Origin: Akkermansia muciniphila
GTDB taxonomy: Bacteria; Verrucomicrobiota; Kiritimatiellia; RFP12; JAAYNR01
DNA: 62,561 bases
Reading direction: 5' to 3'
NCBI GenBank assembly: GCA_945870025.1
Contig: CAMBQN010000016.1
Location: 1 to 62,561 of the forward strand
Shown here: piece after piece, positions 26,254 to 34,702 of the stretch
Layout of the letters: each line of letters starts with the position of its first letter
Position numbering within the stretch: the stretch's first letter is position 1
Notes under the pieces: generated by a model
Seen by the model: the letters and a program-made list of their open reading frames with translations, nothing else
Told to the model about the DNA's origin: nothing
Database searches by the model: none
Program-made: the position numbers and the translations under genes

Positions 26254-26440
26254 GGTGACAGTCTACCAAATCACTCCGTCCTTCTGCACTATACCTGCCG
26301 CGGAACCGCATTCACTCGCAAAAAACACGGGAAAATAAATATTTTTTATTTTTTTGTGGAAATGAGCCTTCCTTAATACTTTAAGGGGGTGGAAGGGCCG
26401 ATGGTCGGCCTTACACAACAACCGAAAGAGGAGGGTTATC

Positions 26441-26890
26441 ATGAGAGCTCCACACGTCAACCACATCTGCATCGCCGGCTGTCTGACCCAGGATCCGGTG
26501 TTGCGCAAAGTCCCGTCCGGCGCATCGGCCGGCGATTTCCGGCTCGCGGCGGACGATTCCTACACCGACAAGGAGGGGAAGACGGTCGGACAGACCTGCT
26601 TCTTGACGGTTAAGACCTGGGGGAAGACCGCCGATCTGGTGCACCAGTACGTCAGCAAGGGCGACCCGGTGCTGGTCGAAGGGGTTCTGGCCTACGAGAC
26701 CTGGGAAAGCAAGACCGGCGAAAAACGGAGCCGTCTGTTCGTCCGGTCGCACCGGGTGCATTTCCTCAAGCCGCGGCCAGCCGGGAGCGAGCCGATCCCC
26801 GCCGCGGAAAACCTGCCTGCCGAATCGGCCGCAGCGACTGGGGCGACTGCGGCGGCCGGCACGGGCGATGAGGACGTCATGCCATTTTGA
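26441..26890 (+). CDS. ssb: Single-stranded DNA-binding protein
   Basis: 149 aa, ATG 26441 after GAGGAGGG. It has an OB fold with HICIAGCLTQDPVLRKV at the start, FLTVKTWGKTADLVHQYV and KGDPVLVEGVLAYETWE. A flexible linker leads to the acidic tip DEDVMPF, the protein-interaction tail of bacterial SSB. The upstream 187 bp is AT-rich with a weak TTGTGG/TACTTT pair (26354-26382). The next gene starts 22 nt later and is probably in the same operon. Confidence 0.92.
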   Translation: MRAPHVNHICIAGCLTQDPVLRKVPSGASAGDFRLAADDSYTDKEGKTVGQTCFLTVKTWGKTADLVHQYVSKGDPVLVEGVLAYETWESKTGEKRSRLFVRSHRVHFLKPRPAGSEPIPAAENLPAESAAATGATAAAGTGDEDVMPF

Positions 26891-26912
26891 TCCAACACGC
26901 GAGAGGTGAACC

Positions 26913-27461
26913 ATGAATGACACGGCTTATCAGACATTCCAGGGACGGCTGGCGTATTACCATCCGAACCAGACGGGCAAGGGGTGCGCGGTTCGTTTCG
27001 AGCTGCGCCCGGCGCGGCGCGGCCGCGAAGGGTATGTGTTCGCCGAACTGGCGCGGCAGAAAAGCGCCGCCAGCCGCCAGAACGGCGCGATACAGGGGGC
27101 GACCTTCGACTGGGAGAGCCGCGTCGCGGTGAAGCTGGGCCTCACCGACGTCTGTGCCCTTCTGACGGTGCTCGAAAACCGGGTCGCGGCCGCCGGCGGG
27201 GACAAAGGACTGTTTCATCAGACCGAGGGCGCGACCGCGGTGATCACCTTCCGGCGGGTGGAGCAGCCGTTTGCCGGATACGCCTTGGAGGTCTCGCGCA
27301 AGGAGAAAGGAAAGGAGGGCGCCGAACCGGTGCGGCTCCGGATCGGCCTCTCCGAGGCGGAGGGATGCGGCCTGCGACAGGTGCTGGCCGCCGCCGTCTT
27401 CCACCTCTGCTTCTACGAGACGACCGTGTTCCCGGCAGATGCCGACGCGGAGACCCCGTAG
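26913..27461 (+). CDS. Unknown protein cotranscribed with ssb, possible ssDNA/RNA-binding fold
   Basis: 182 aa, ATG 26913 preceded by GAGAGGTGA. The protein is beta-rich in its first two thirds (FQGRLAYYHPN, CAVRFELRPARRG, TAVITFRRVEQPF, YALEVSRKE) and ends with a helix (EGCGLRQVLAAAVFHLCFYE). The strand-strand-strand-helix order and the strong link with ssb suggest a whirly/PC4-like nucleic-acid-binding fold, but I do not recognise a named family. No signal peptide or membrane segment. Confidence 0.6.
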   Translation: MNDTAYQTFQGRLAYYHPNQTGKGCAVRFELRPARRGREGYVFAELARQKSAASRQNGAIQGATFDWESRVAVKLGLTDVCALLTVLENRVAAAGGDKGLFHQTEGATAVITFRRVEQPFAGYALEVSRKEKGKEGAEPVRLRIGLSEAEGCGLRQVLAAAVFHLCFYETTVFPADADAETP

Positions 27462-27516
27462 GAGACAAGGAAGCAGAGTCATGGTCAACGTCGAGCATCC
27501 GATAATCACCTGGTAG

Positions 27517-28479
27517 TCAATTGAAAGTAGAATTAATTTCGGTCTTTGAATGATGGATGGCATCCAGCGCACCGAGAGCCAGCAGCGCATAGAAGGTGTA
27601 TTCGACATCGGAGACCGGATCGGCGGCATGACTGCGAAATCCGCCATCGCTGTTCCAGAGGCTTTCAATGAAGGCGGTAGTCGGGAGAAAAGGCGGTTTC
27701 TCCGTGAGCGGTTCGCACAGGCTTTCGGCGTAGAGCGCGGTTGCGGTCGAGAGCAAGTCGGGCAACGACACCGACGGCGCCGCACGGTAGCCGCCGTCGG
27801 GATGTCGTAGCTTCGCCAGATAGTCCACCGCCTGCCGCGCCTGCTCGCGTTTTCCGTAACGGGTCAGCAGCACGGCGGCAGCCGCCGTGGCTGTCGTGGT
27901 GCCGCACGGCGTTCCGGAATGATTGGTGTAGCCGCCATCAGGTGTGCGGAGTGTGTCGAGCGAGGCAATTGTTCGTTCAGGATCGGGGCAGGCGATTCCG
28001 GCGTCCTGATGGGCCTGTTCAACCAGATAGGCGGCGTAGACTGTCCCCTGCGCGGCCTGTTCGCGTTCATGCGAGTAGCCGCCGTCGGCGCTGCGATAGC
28101 GGTCCAGCCGGGCGATAGCCTGTTCGAATCGCCACGCATCACCCGGCTGCGCATTGCCCAGCAGGCTCAGACAGTGAAGACACCGGATGCGCGAGACACA
28201 ATCGATGAACGATGCTCCCGCCGCGGCACCGTCCCCCGTGTCGCAACACGGTCGCAAGTCACGGGGTTGCGGCAGGTCGGCCCCCAGTGCGACCAGCCCC
28301 CCGAGGCCGAAGACCGTGTAGTAGAGATCCGGCTGGCCGGCCCGGTCGCAAAAGAGGCCGCCCGCGCCGCGAGCCGACAGAACAAAGACAGCCACTCGAT
28401 CCGCGCCCTCTGAACTGATCAGAACGCGGGATCGGGCGGCGGTGCTGATAATATCAGGCAGGCGGATGTTTGCGGACAT
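27517..28479 (-). CDS. Prenyltransferase/squalene-cyclase-repeat protein
   Basis: 320 aa, ATG 28479, overlapping the upstream gene by 26 nt. It consists of alpha-alpha barrel repeats, each with a DGGY/F motif: RSADGGYSHE, RTPDGGYTNH, RHPDGGYRAA and WNSDGGFRSH. These are typical of the protein-prenyltransferase beta subunit/terpene cyclase superfamily. The segment DVEYTFYALLALG occupies the place where protein prenyltransferases carry the zinc-binding His, here Tyr. No DxDD motif for protonation-type cyclisation was found. The substrate is therefore open. Position directly after a polyprenyl synthetase suggests action on its product. Last gene of the cluster. Confidence 0.75.
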   Translation of the reverse strand: MSANIRLPDIISTAARSRVLISSEGADRVAVFVLSARGAGGLFCDRAGQPDLYYTVFGLGGLVALGADLPQPRDLRPCCDTGDGAAAGASFIDCVSRIRCLHCLSLLGNAQPGDAWRFEQAIARLDRYRSADGGYSHEREQAAQGTVYAAYLVEQAHQDAGIACPDPERTIASLDTLRTPDGGYTNHSGTPCGTTTATAAAAVLLTRYGKREQARQAVDYLAKLRHPDGGYRAAPSVSLPDLLSTATALYAESLCEPLTEKPPFLPTTAFIESLWNSDGGFRSHAADPVSDVEYTFYALLALGALDAIHHSKTEINSTFN

Positions 28480-30124
28480 CGGCGCCTCGTTCCGTTCGTG
28501 GGAGAATGCGTTTGACCAGCCGCGTCAGCAAGCTCTTCAGGCTGACGACGCGAATGGGGGCCAGCGCTTGCAACGCGCGGTCGCGGTAGTCTTCCCGCAA
28601 CGCCTCGGCCGCGGCGGCCACACCGTACCGTTCAAACAGCGCACGCGTCAATGCCTGCGAGCGGCCGGTCTGAGGTGCCTCGCGCAGCGCGTCCTGAATC
28701 TCCCGGCGTTCGGCAGCGGTGCATCTGTCGCACAGCAGCGCCAGCATCATCGAGGGCTGCAGCCCGCAGGCGCGGTCTCCGCCTGCATCCTGTTCGACAT
28801 CCTGCTGGTCGTCGCCAATCTGGTAGGCGATGCCCATCGCACGGCTGAAATCGGCCAGCGCCGAACACGTTGCGGCATCGGCGCCGCCGGCAATGGCGCC
28901 GAGCAGGATGGCCACTTCAAAGGCTGGCGCCGTCTTGCGGCTGAACATGTGAATGAGATCGGCAGAAGCCGGCACGTCCAATCGGCCTCGCCACTGCAAC
29001 TCGTCGCCTTGCCCGACACAGAGGCCGCAGTGCGCCATCGCGGCCGCCGTCAACATTCGCAAGCGGGCGGAATCGTCAGCCGCACAGGTTGCCAGCAGCC
29101 GGTAGCCGACCCCAATCAACAGATCGCCCGCGTTCAGCGCAATGGGCACGCCGTGCTCCTTGTGCAGCGTCGGAGCGCCGTTTCGAAAATCGTCGTTGTC
29201 TTCAATGTCGTCGTGAATCAGCGAGGCTTTGTGAAAACATTCCGCAGCCACGGCAACGGCCTGAATCAGATCCGGCGCGACGACTACGGAGGTATCCCGG
29301 AGGGCGTAATACACGGAAGCGGACAGGAGCGGCCTCCAGCGTTTTCCCGATCCGGCCAGCCACGTCCGCGCAATTTCCAGCGCGTGGCTGGATTCGGTTC
29401 CCAGCAGGGAGCGGAGCGCCTCGGGATCAAACCAAGCCTGCACCGCTGCCTGCACGGCGTCCACGGAGAGGCCGGGCGAAGCGGTGTCGGCGCGGGTGAG
29501 CCGAATGTGTTCGAGCAGCATCTCCACGTCCACGTCGGTGTCGTCACACCCGTCGCGCAGCAGCGGCACGGCCAGGGCGGGAAGCGCTTCGTCGGCGATC
29601 CGCGCAAACGTCTGCTCCAAGGCCGGCAGACAACTCACACCGATGACGGCATCCACAAGCCCCTCCCGGAGCATGCCGGCGGCGGCCTCCGCGCCCTCGG
29701 CGATCAGGACTGCATAACCCAGCGCCGTCGCCTCGCTCTGCAGCGCTCCCAACGCGCAGCGTCCACAGGCGTCGCAGAGCAATCCGTATTCGTCCCGGCC
29801 CGCCGGACACGCATCGCGCGACCGCAGGCATTGGGGCAACAAGAGCAGCCTCCTGCTGAACGGGATTCCGGCAACCGTCTCCCGCCAAGCTTCATTGTGG
29901 ATCAAGATCGCCAGCAGTTTGATGTCGATCTCGTCGCGAACCCCGATTCGCTCCGATAGGGATTGTGCCAGGGACACCAGATGCCGCAGCGAAAACGGCG
30001 GCACGTCCGTCAGGCCAGCGACTTCGTCGGCCGCGTGCTGGCGCAATTTCCGCCAATGCCTGATTTGCCGTTCCCGCGCCAGCGCTCTGTCGGCCGTCGC
30101 GTCCCGTATGATCGCATCATCCAT
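28454..30124 (-). CDS. DUF116-polyprenyl synthetase fusion protein
   Basis: 556 aa from ATG 30124, overlapping the radical SAM stop by 8 nt. Residues about 40-235 match DUF116: RLLLLPQCLRSRDACPA, LLCDACGRCALGAL and VDAVIGVSCLPALE with several Cys that could bind metal. Residues about 255-545 are a trans-polyprenyl diphosphate synthase: first Asp-rich motif HDDIEDND near 303, second IGDDQQD near 436, and GKRWRP before the first motif. It should condense isopentenyl diphosphate into a longer prenyl diphosphate; chain length cannot be read. The fusion partner is unusual and points to a dedicated pathway with the neighbouring radical SAM and ferredoxin proteins. Confidence 0.83.
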   Translation of the reverse strand: MDDAIIRDATADRALARERQIRHWRKLRQHAADEVAGLTDVPPFSLRHLVSLAQSLSERIGVRDEIDIKLLAILIHNEAWRETVAGIPFSRRLLLLPQCLRSRDACPAGRDEYGLLCDACGRCALGALQSEATALGYAVLIAEGAEAAAGMLREGLVDAVIGVSCLPALEQTFARIADEALPALAVPLLRDGCDDTDVDVEMLLEHIRLTRADTASPGLSVDAVQAAVQAWFDPEALRSLLGTESSHALEIARTWLAGSGKRWRPLLSASVYYALRDTSVVVAPDLIQAVAVAAECFHKASLIHDDIEDNDDFRNGAPTLHKEHGVPIALNAGDLLIGVGYRLLATCAADDSARLRMLTAAAMAHCGLCVGQGDELQWRGRLDVPASADLIHMFSRKTAPAFEVAILLGAIAGGADAATCSALADFSRAMGIAYQIGDDQQDVEQDAGGDRACGLQPSMMLALLCDRCTAAERREIQDALREAPQTGRSQALTRALFERYGVAAAAEALREDYRDRALQALAPIRVVSLKSLLTRLVKRILPRTERGADVRKHPPA

Positions 30125-31313
30125 AGGTTCCAAATCCCCAAAACCACCGTTTCTTGGCGACCCGGTACAACCAATGTTTCTCAGGAATTTCCTGACCGGT
30201 CAGATCGTGACAGGGCCGCCTGCCCATCGCGGCCAACTCGCAACGTCCTGAACCGCGGCCACTGGTGTCACGGGCGTTCGTCGCATCGACTACGTCCTGC
30301 AAAGCGGACGGATCGGCAAGCAGGATGCATCCGCGCCCTTCGGCAGCAGCCCGCTGCCGAAACTGATCCAGAAAGACGGAGTTCTTAAACAGCGTGTTGA
30401 GACTGCTTCCATCGCGGATATTCTCACAACTGAACTGCACGGGCGGACACGGCTCGATATCACCCCCCGGTCCAATGTGGTGACTCATGCCCTCGGCGGC
30501 GGGACAAATCGCGCGCCCGTCGGCATCCCAATAGGCGTCCACCAGCATGATGGGATAGCGGCAGCGGGCCTCGACCAAAAAGCGCCGCAACCTGAGAATG
30601 TCGGCCTCGTCAAGCGCCAGCTCCGGAGCGGGATCGGGGCCGACCGGACGATAGATGTAGTACCACAGATAATGCGCGCCACGTGCGATCATGTCCTCGA
30701 CAAACGCATCCGACGCCAGATCGGCCAGGTTGTTCTTGCAAATGCTGGTCGCCACGCCAAAGATCAGCCGGTTGCGTCGGCAGGCCTCGATGGCATCCAT
30801 GCCGCGCCGCCAGACATCGTGCGCGCCGCGCCGCACGTCACTCGTTGACTGATCGCCCTCGATGCTGATCAGGGGCGTCACGTTGCCCAGGCGACGAAAG
30901 GCGGCGGCCCGGGCGTCGTCCAGCAGCATGCCGTTGGTCAGGATCTGAAAATAACAGTCGCTGTGTCGGGCGAGAATCTCCATCAGGTGCGGATACAGCA
31001 GGGGTTCGCCGCCCAGCAATCCGAAGAAATGCGACCGGTTTTCGCGCTTCCATTCCCCGATCGCGGCGTGCAGCGCTTCGGGGGCCAGTTCGCGCGGCGG
31101 TTGGCCCGGTGTGACCCAGCACCCCCTGCAAGCCAAGTTGCAACGGTCGGTCACGGAAAAAAAGAGCACGGCGGGGGACCGCCCACCGCGCACGGCCCGC
31201 CGTTGAAACGCCGCCATGGACCGGCACCCCATCCAGGCGAAGAGGTACATGAATTTTACGAGAATGCGCGTGTCCGGTTCGACGAGCATCCGTTTGATCA
31301 GCGAAAGTATCAT
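30117..31313 (-). CDS. Radical SAM protein, SPASM-like C terminus
   Basis: 398 aa from ATG 31313, 7 nt after the ferredoxin gene. The cluster motif is CNLACRGC (CxxxCxxC) in the context FFSVTDRCNLAC, and GLLGGEPLLYP is the SAM-contacting GGE motif. A C-terminal Cys group (AICPAAEG, DIEPCPPVQFSC) resembles a SPASM/twitch auxiliary cluster. The N-terminal stretch contains a possible amphipathic helix. Fold and context recall HpnH-like enzymes that act on isoprenoids, but I see no direct proof of substrate. Likely electron donor: the ferredoxin encoded upstream. Confidence 0.82.
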   Translation of the reverse strand: MILSLIKRMLVEPDTRILVKFMYLFAWMGCRSMAAFQRRAVRGGRSPAVLFFSVTDRCNLACRGCWVTPGQPPRELAPEALHAAIGEWKRENRSHFFGLLGGEPLLYPHLMEILARHSDCYFQILTNGMLLDDARAAAFRRLGNVTPLISIEGDQSTSDVRRGAHDVWRRGMDAIEACRRNRLIFGVATSICKNNLADLASDAFVEDMIARGAHYLWYYIYRPVGPDPAPELALDEADILRLRRFLVEARCRYPIMLVDAYWDADGRAICPAAEGMSHHIGPGGDIEPCPPVQFSCENIRDGSSLNTLFKNSVFLDQFRQRAAAEGRGCILLADPSALQDVVDATNARDTSGRGSGRCELAAMGRRPCHDLTGQEIPEKHWLYRVAKKRWFWGFGTYG

Positions 31314-31320
31314 GGTTGTC

Positions 31321-32052
31321 TCAGTAGTGTTCGTTCTTGAGCAGGCGCGGCCTTTGCTGGCGCGCCCGCAGCTTGTCGAGCGCGTTGGCACCAAACAACT
31401 GTTCCCGGGTCAGCCGCACTTTTCCGGCCGCCCCCGCGTCGCCGGAAGCACCGCTCACAGGCGACTCCTCGTCGATTTTGGGAAACATGATCGCTATGTG
31501 CGGACACAGGCGGGCGCAGGACGGACAGTTGTTCTTGCAGTGATCTGGATGGCGGACGGCGACACGGCCGTCCGCCTCGGTCTCGTAGACGCCAAAGAGG
31601 CAGAACTCGAGGCACTGCCGACAATTCACGCACCGCGCGTAATCGATGACCGGAAACCACGGCCGCCAGAAGTCCCCGGCGTCGGCAGCCGTGTCGGGTT
31701 CGCGTTTGATCGCCGCCGGGGCGCCTCCCCCGCTGGCGATTGCGGCCAGCAGCCTCTCGACGGACTCCGCGCGCATATCCAGAAACTGGACGCGGGCGGG
31801 GTCGACCGGCGCGCCGGCCCACGCGAAGAGTGCCTGGACGGCCCTCGGATGGCAGGCGATGACCGTCGCGCAGCCGGCGTCGGCGATCTCCCGCAACACC
31901 GGATCCCGCCGGGCGGCGCAGCCGCACACATCGGGAACGATCACCACCGGACGGCCGCAGCTTTCCAGACCCGCAGCAACCGCGCATCTCTTCTCGGCCG
32001 GAATGGCGTCCGCATGCGAACAGGCGCAGAATAAAATGGGGGCGTTTTTCAT
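31321..32052 (-). CDS. Ferredoxin-like protein with two 4Fe-4S clusters and Cys-rich N-terminal domain
   Basis: 243 aa, ATG 32052. Residues 1-110 form an alpha/beta domain with Cys pairs (FCACSHAD, PDVCGCAARR, VIACHPRAV) like those in heterodisulfide-reductase-type or CoB-CoM-like redox proteins. Residues about 135-185 hold CVNCRQCLEFC and CKNNCPSCARLCP, two 4Fe-4S sites, the second with a 3-residue first spacing. It is flanked by the beta-propeller gene 16 nt upstream and the radical SAM gene 7 nt downstream. Probable electron carrier for the radical SAM step. Confidence 0.77.
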   Translation of the reverse strand: MKNAPILFCACSHADAIPAEKRCAVAAGLESCGRPVVIVPDVCGCAARRDPVLREIADAGCATVIACHPRAVQALFAWAGAPVDPARVQFLDMRAESVERLLAAIASGGGAPAAIKREPDTAADAGDFWRPWFPVIDYARCVNCRQCLEFCLFGVYETEADGRVAVRHPDHCKNNCPSCARLCPHIAIMFPKIDEESPVSGASGDAGAAGKVRLTREQLFGANALDKLRARQQRPRLLKNEHY

Positions 32053-32068
32053 GGAGTCGCTCTTGGCT

Positions 32069-33436
32069 TCACGGGCGGATGCAAATCATCGCATCCAGCG
32101 TGCGGATGTAGACCCGGTCATTTTCAAAGACTGGGGTCGTCCTGAACGAGCCGATGGTGGATGCCGCAACCTCCTTCATCTCGACTCCCGGCTCCAGAAA
32201 GACTGCGCTGCCGCTTTCCGCGCCGAGACAGATGTATGCGCCGGCGAGGGTGACGCTGGGATACGCCGTTTGCCGGAGGCTCTTGATGGTTTCGCTCTTC
32301 AGAACCTTCCCGTTCTGCGCATCAATGATGCTATAGACGCGTTGCTGGTTGATGCAGTAGATCACGCCGTCGTGATAAAGCGGCGAGGCGTAGTACCGTT
32401 CTTTCGGCGGCGCGGTCTGCCACAACAGCTCGGGCTTCTCGGTGCCGTCGGCTTTCGCGGGCAGCCGAAAGGCCTTGCCGCCATTCTCGATGAAATAAAC
32501 CACGCCTTCGTGAACGAGCGGCGCGCAGTATTCCAGCCCGTGCAGCCCCGAGGCCAGCACGAGGCCATCTTTCGCGCGGATGATCTCGCCGTTGGCGGTG
32601 ATCACGACCCCCTGCCCGTCAATCACCGCGCCCACGCACGCGCCCCAGCGAGGCTTCGACTTGGCTGTCCAGACGGTCTCGCCGCTGGCGGGATCGAGGC
32701 CGTGGACATCGCGGACCTGAATGACGAGGCGGCCTTCGGTCAGAACCGGCGACGCGCTGTGGCCCCATCCCTCGGTCGGCTTCTCGACAACCCGCGCCCA
32801 CAGACGCTTGCCCTCCAGATCGTAGGCGACCGCCACCCCGTTGCCGAAAAAGGTGAAGACCCGGGTTCCATCCGTCACCGGGGTGCATGAAGTCAAGCCG
32901 TTGGCTCCGTGCGTACTGGGCAAGGCGTAGTCTTGGACGGCCTTCCGTTCCTCCCGCCGCAGATTCTGTTCGACCTTGTTCGTGGCTATCGCGGCCTGAA
33001 TATCTGCGTCGTCGGGCTTCTCTTTCGCCGTCTTCTCGAGCTGGCGCAGCTTGCCCTGGAGATCGTTGATCTGCTTGTCGCGCTCGCCAACCTGCGCCAT
33101 TTTCTTTCGGATCTCTTCGCGACCCGCCTCCGGAGCGATATCCGCGTAGCTGTTCGAACGCTGCCACAGAATCTCCCCGGTGAGCTTGTTCAGGCAGAGG
33201 AGGCTGTCGGGCTCGGCACAAATAAAGATCCGGTCTCCGACAAGGATGGGGCTGGCGTTCGACCACTTGGGCGTGGGCGTCTTCCACACCACGCACTCGG
33301 CCTTGTCCCAGTGCAGCGGCGCGGTCACACCGGGGAACCGTCCGGTGCCGTCCATCCGCCATCCGACATTCCCGGCCGATAAAGCGCCCGCGCCGAACCC
33401 TAGGGAAGCAACCGCCATCCAGATCGTTCTTTTCAT
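32069..33436 (-). CDS. Exported PQQ-like beta-propeller protein with coiled-coil insert
   Basis: 455 aa from ATG 33436 with AAGGAG upstream. A signal peptide ends near LSAG. Blades have the quinoprotein pattern: LLCLNKLTGEILWQR, VAYDLEGKRLWARV and GLDPASGETVWTAK. Between blades at about residues 105-165 lies a charged helical insert (ERDKQINDLQGKLRQLEK). No PQQ-binding residues can be asserted, so it is more likely a structural or lipid-binding propeller. It is the first gene of the five-gene cluster ending at 27517. Confidence 0.78.
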   Translation of the reverse strand: MKRTIWMAVASLGFGAGALSAGNVGWRMDGTGRFPGVTAPLHWDKAECVVWKTPTPKWSNASPILVGDRIFICAEPDSLLCLNKLTGEILWQRSNSYADIAPEAGREEIRKKMAQVGERDKQINDLQGKLRQLEKTAKEKPDDADIQAAIATNKVEQNLRREERKAVQDYALPSTHGANGLTSCTPVTDGTRVFTFFGNGVAVAYDLEGKRLWARVVEKPTEGWGHSASPVLTEGRLVIQVRDVHGLDPASGETVWTAKSKPRWGACVGAVIDGQGVVITANGEIIRAKDGLVLASGLHGLEYCAPLVHEGVVYFIENGGKAFRLPAKADGTEKPELLWQTAPPKERYYASPLYHDGVIYCINQQRVYSIIDAQNGKVLKSETIKSLRQTAYPSVTLAGAYICLGAESGSAVFLEPGVEMKEVAASTIGSFRTTPVFENDRVYIRTLDAMICIRP

Positions 33437-33666
33437 TGACTCTCCTTGTCGCATTTGCACCCGGTGCTCCGCACGCAGAAATCGTGCGTGGAATTTATTG
33501 TATCAGACGGCGGGGGGGCTTGAAAACAGGTAACCTCGAGGCCCCAGCCATTCGCACTTCACAGGTCATTCAGAATCGCCGTCCCCTTCCCCTGGAACAG
33601 CGAAGCGTCCGTGCGGCGGCGGCCCGCCGTGCCGCTGATGATGGAGAGGAATAGCACTCCGCAATC

Positions 33667-34557
33667 CTACAGGATCGGCGTCGACTTCCGGCACGCGAGC
33701 GGCGACTGGCCGGTATACTTCCGGAAGAGCTTCGAGAAGTAGAAAGGATCCGAAACGCCCACGCGCTCCCCCACCCTGGCGACCGGAAGGCGCGTCGTCG
33801 TCAGGAGCGTGCGCGCACGCTGGATCCGGAGATGATTGATCCAGTTGACCGGCGAGAGCCGGACGTGCGTACGGACCAGGCGCCCCAGGGTGGACTCGCT
33901 GCATTCCAGCAGCGCCGCGAGATCGCCGACGACGAGCGGCGCATTGAGATTCGCGGTGACGTGATCGGCCAGCCGCCGAAAATCTGCGTCGGATCGACGC
34001 GCTTCCGGGTTGTGACCGGTCGCGAGCGTCCGTTCCAACTCCCGTAGGTAGAGACCAGCCAATTCCCGCATCTGCTCCTCCTGCCAGTCTTTGGCCAGGT
34101 AGCGATGGACCATGTACTCCGAGAGGAGCCAGAGAGGCTCATCCTCCCGCACCTGCAGGTGCACCAGGCCGCGCAGGAAGGTGAACCCCACGTCGCGGCG
34201 CCAGGAACACCGCGCCAGAGGATGATCGACGTTGTGCGGCACCACAAATTCGACAGGATGCTGACGGGAATGATCGGGCACAATGTGAATGCCGGCCAGC
34301 AGAAACGGATGGCGTCGATCAGGCTCGTATTCCACCCGATGTGCCCACGGAAGGAAGAAATAGTCGCCCACCTTCACCTCATGGCGTGCCCCATTGACGG
34401 TGATGGCGCCGAGGCCAGCCTTGACCCAGAGAGCCATACGGCTTTTGACATCAGGGTTGCAGTACGTTGGTCCAGGCCGGAGCGCCGCATAATTGGCAAT
34501 GCATACGACCGCATCAGGAGCAGGGTCTAGCGCCAGTCTGTTGCTTGATTGAGACAT
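33667..34557 (-). CDS. AraC-family transcriptional regulator
   Basis: 296 aa, ATG 34557. The N-terminal cupin-like sensor (GLGAITVNGARHEVKVGDYFF, WAHRVEYEP) is followed by a double HTH at residues 195-290: VGDLAALLECSESTLGRLVR and VARVGERVGVSDPFYFSKLF. It is divergent from the URO-D-type methyltransferase gene at 34703 and is the obvious candidate for controlling it. A promoter is visible upstream. Confidence 0.88.
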   Translation of the reverse strand: MSQSSNRLALDPAPDAVVCIANYAALRPGPTYCNPDVKSRMALWVKAGLGAITVNGARHEVKVGDYFFLPWAHRVEYEPDRRHPFLLAGIHIVPDHSRQHPVEFVVPHNVDHPLARCSWRRDVGFTFLRGLVHLQVREDEPLWLLSEYMVHRYLAKDWQEEQMRELAGLYLRELERTLATGHNPEARRSDADFRRLADHVTANLNAPLVVGDLAALLECSESTLGRLVRTHVRLSPVNWINHLRIQRARTLLTTTRLPVARVGERVGVSDPFYFSKLFRKYTGQSPLACRKSTPIL

Positions 34558-34569
34558 AAAAGTTTTAAT

Positions 34570-34598
34570 ATAGTATCAATAATGACCGAATAAAACAA
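34570..34598 (-). promoter_or_regulatory. Promoter of the AraC-family gene
   Basis: On the minus strand TTGTTT (34598-34593) and TACTAT (34575-34570) are separated by 17 bp. The start point would lie only a few nt before the ATG at 34557. Confidence 0.5.
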
Positions 34599-34619
34599 GA
34601 ATTAACGATCGACGCCATG

Positions 34620-34647
34620 TTCCTGACCGGCCATTTCAGGATAGTAT
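34620..34647 (+). promoter_or_regulatory. Possible promoter/operator of the URO-D gene
   Basis: TTCCTG (34620-34625) and TAGTAT (34642-34647) are 16 bp apart. TCCTGA (34621-34626) and TCAGGA (34636-34641) form a 6-bp inverted repeat lying between the -35 and -10, where a regulator such as the divergent AraC protein could bind. Confidence 0.35.
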
Positions 34648-34702
34648 GACGTCGTTCCAACACGTGTGATCAGACGGAACTACAAAGCGAAACGAGGTGC
34701 AC

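Noticed and set aside
33437-33666. Small gene between the beta-propeller and AraC genes
   Set aside because: Short frames there have no ribosome site or recognisable motif; nothing further was seen in this gap.
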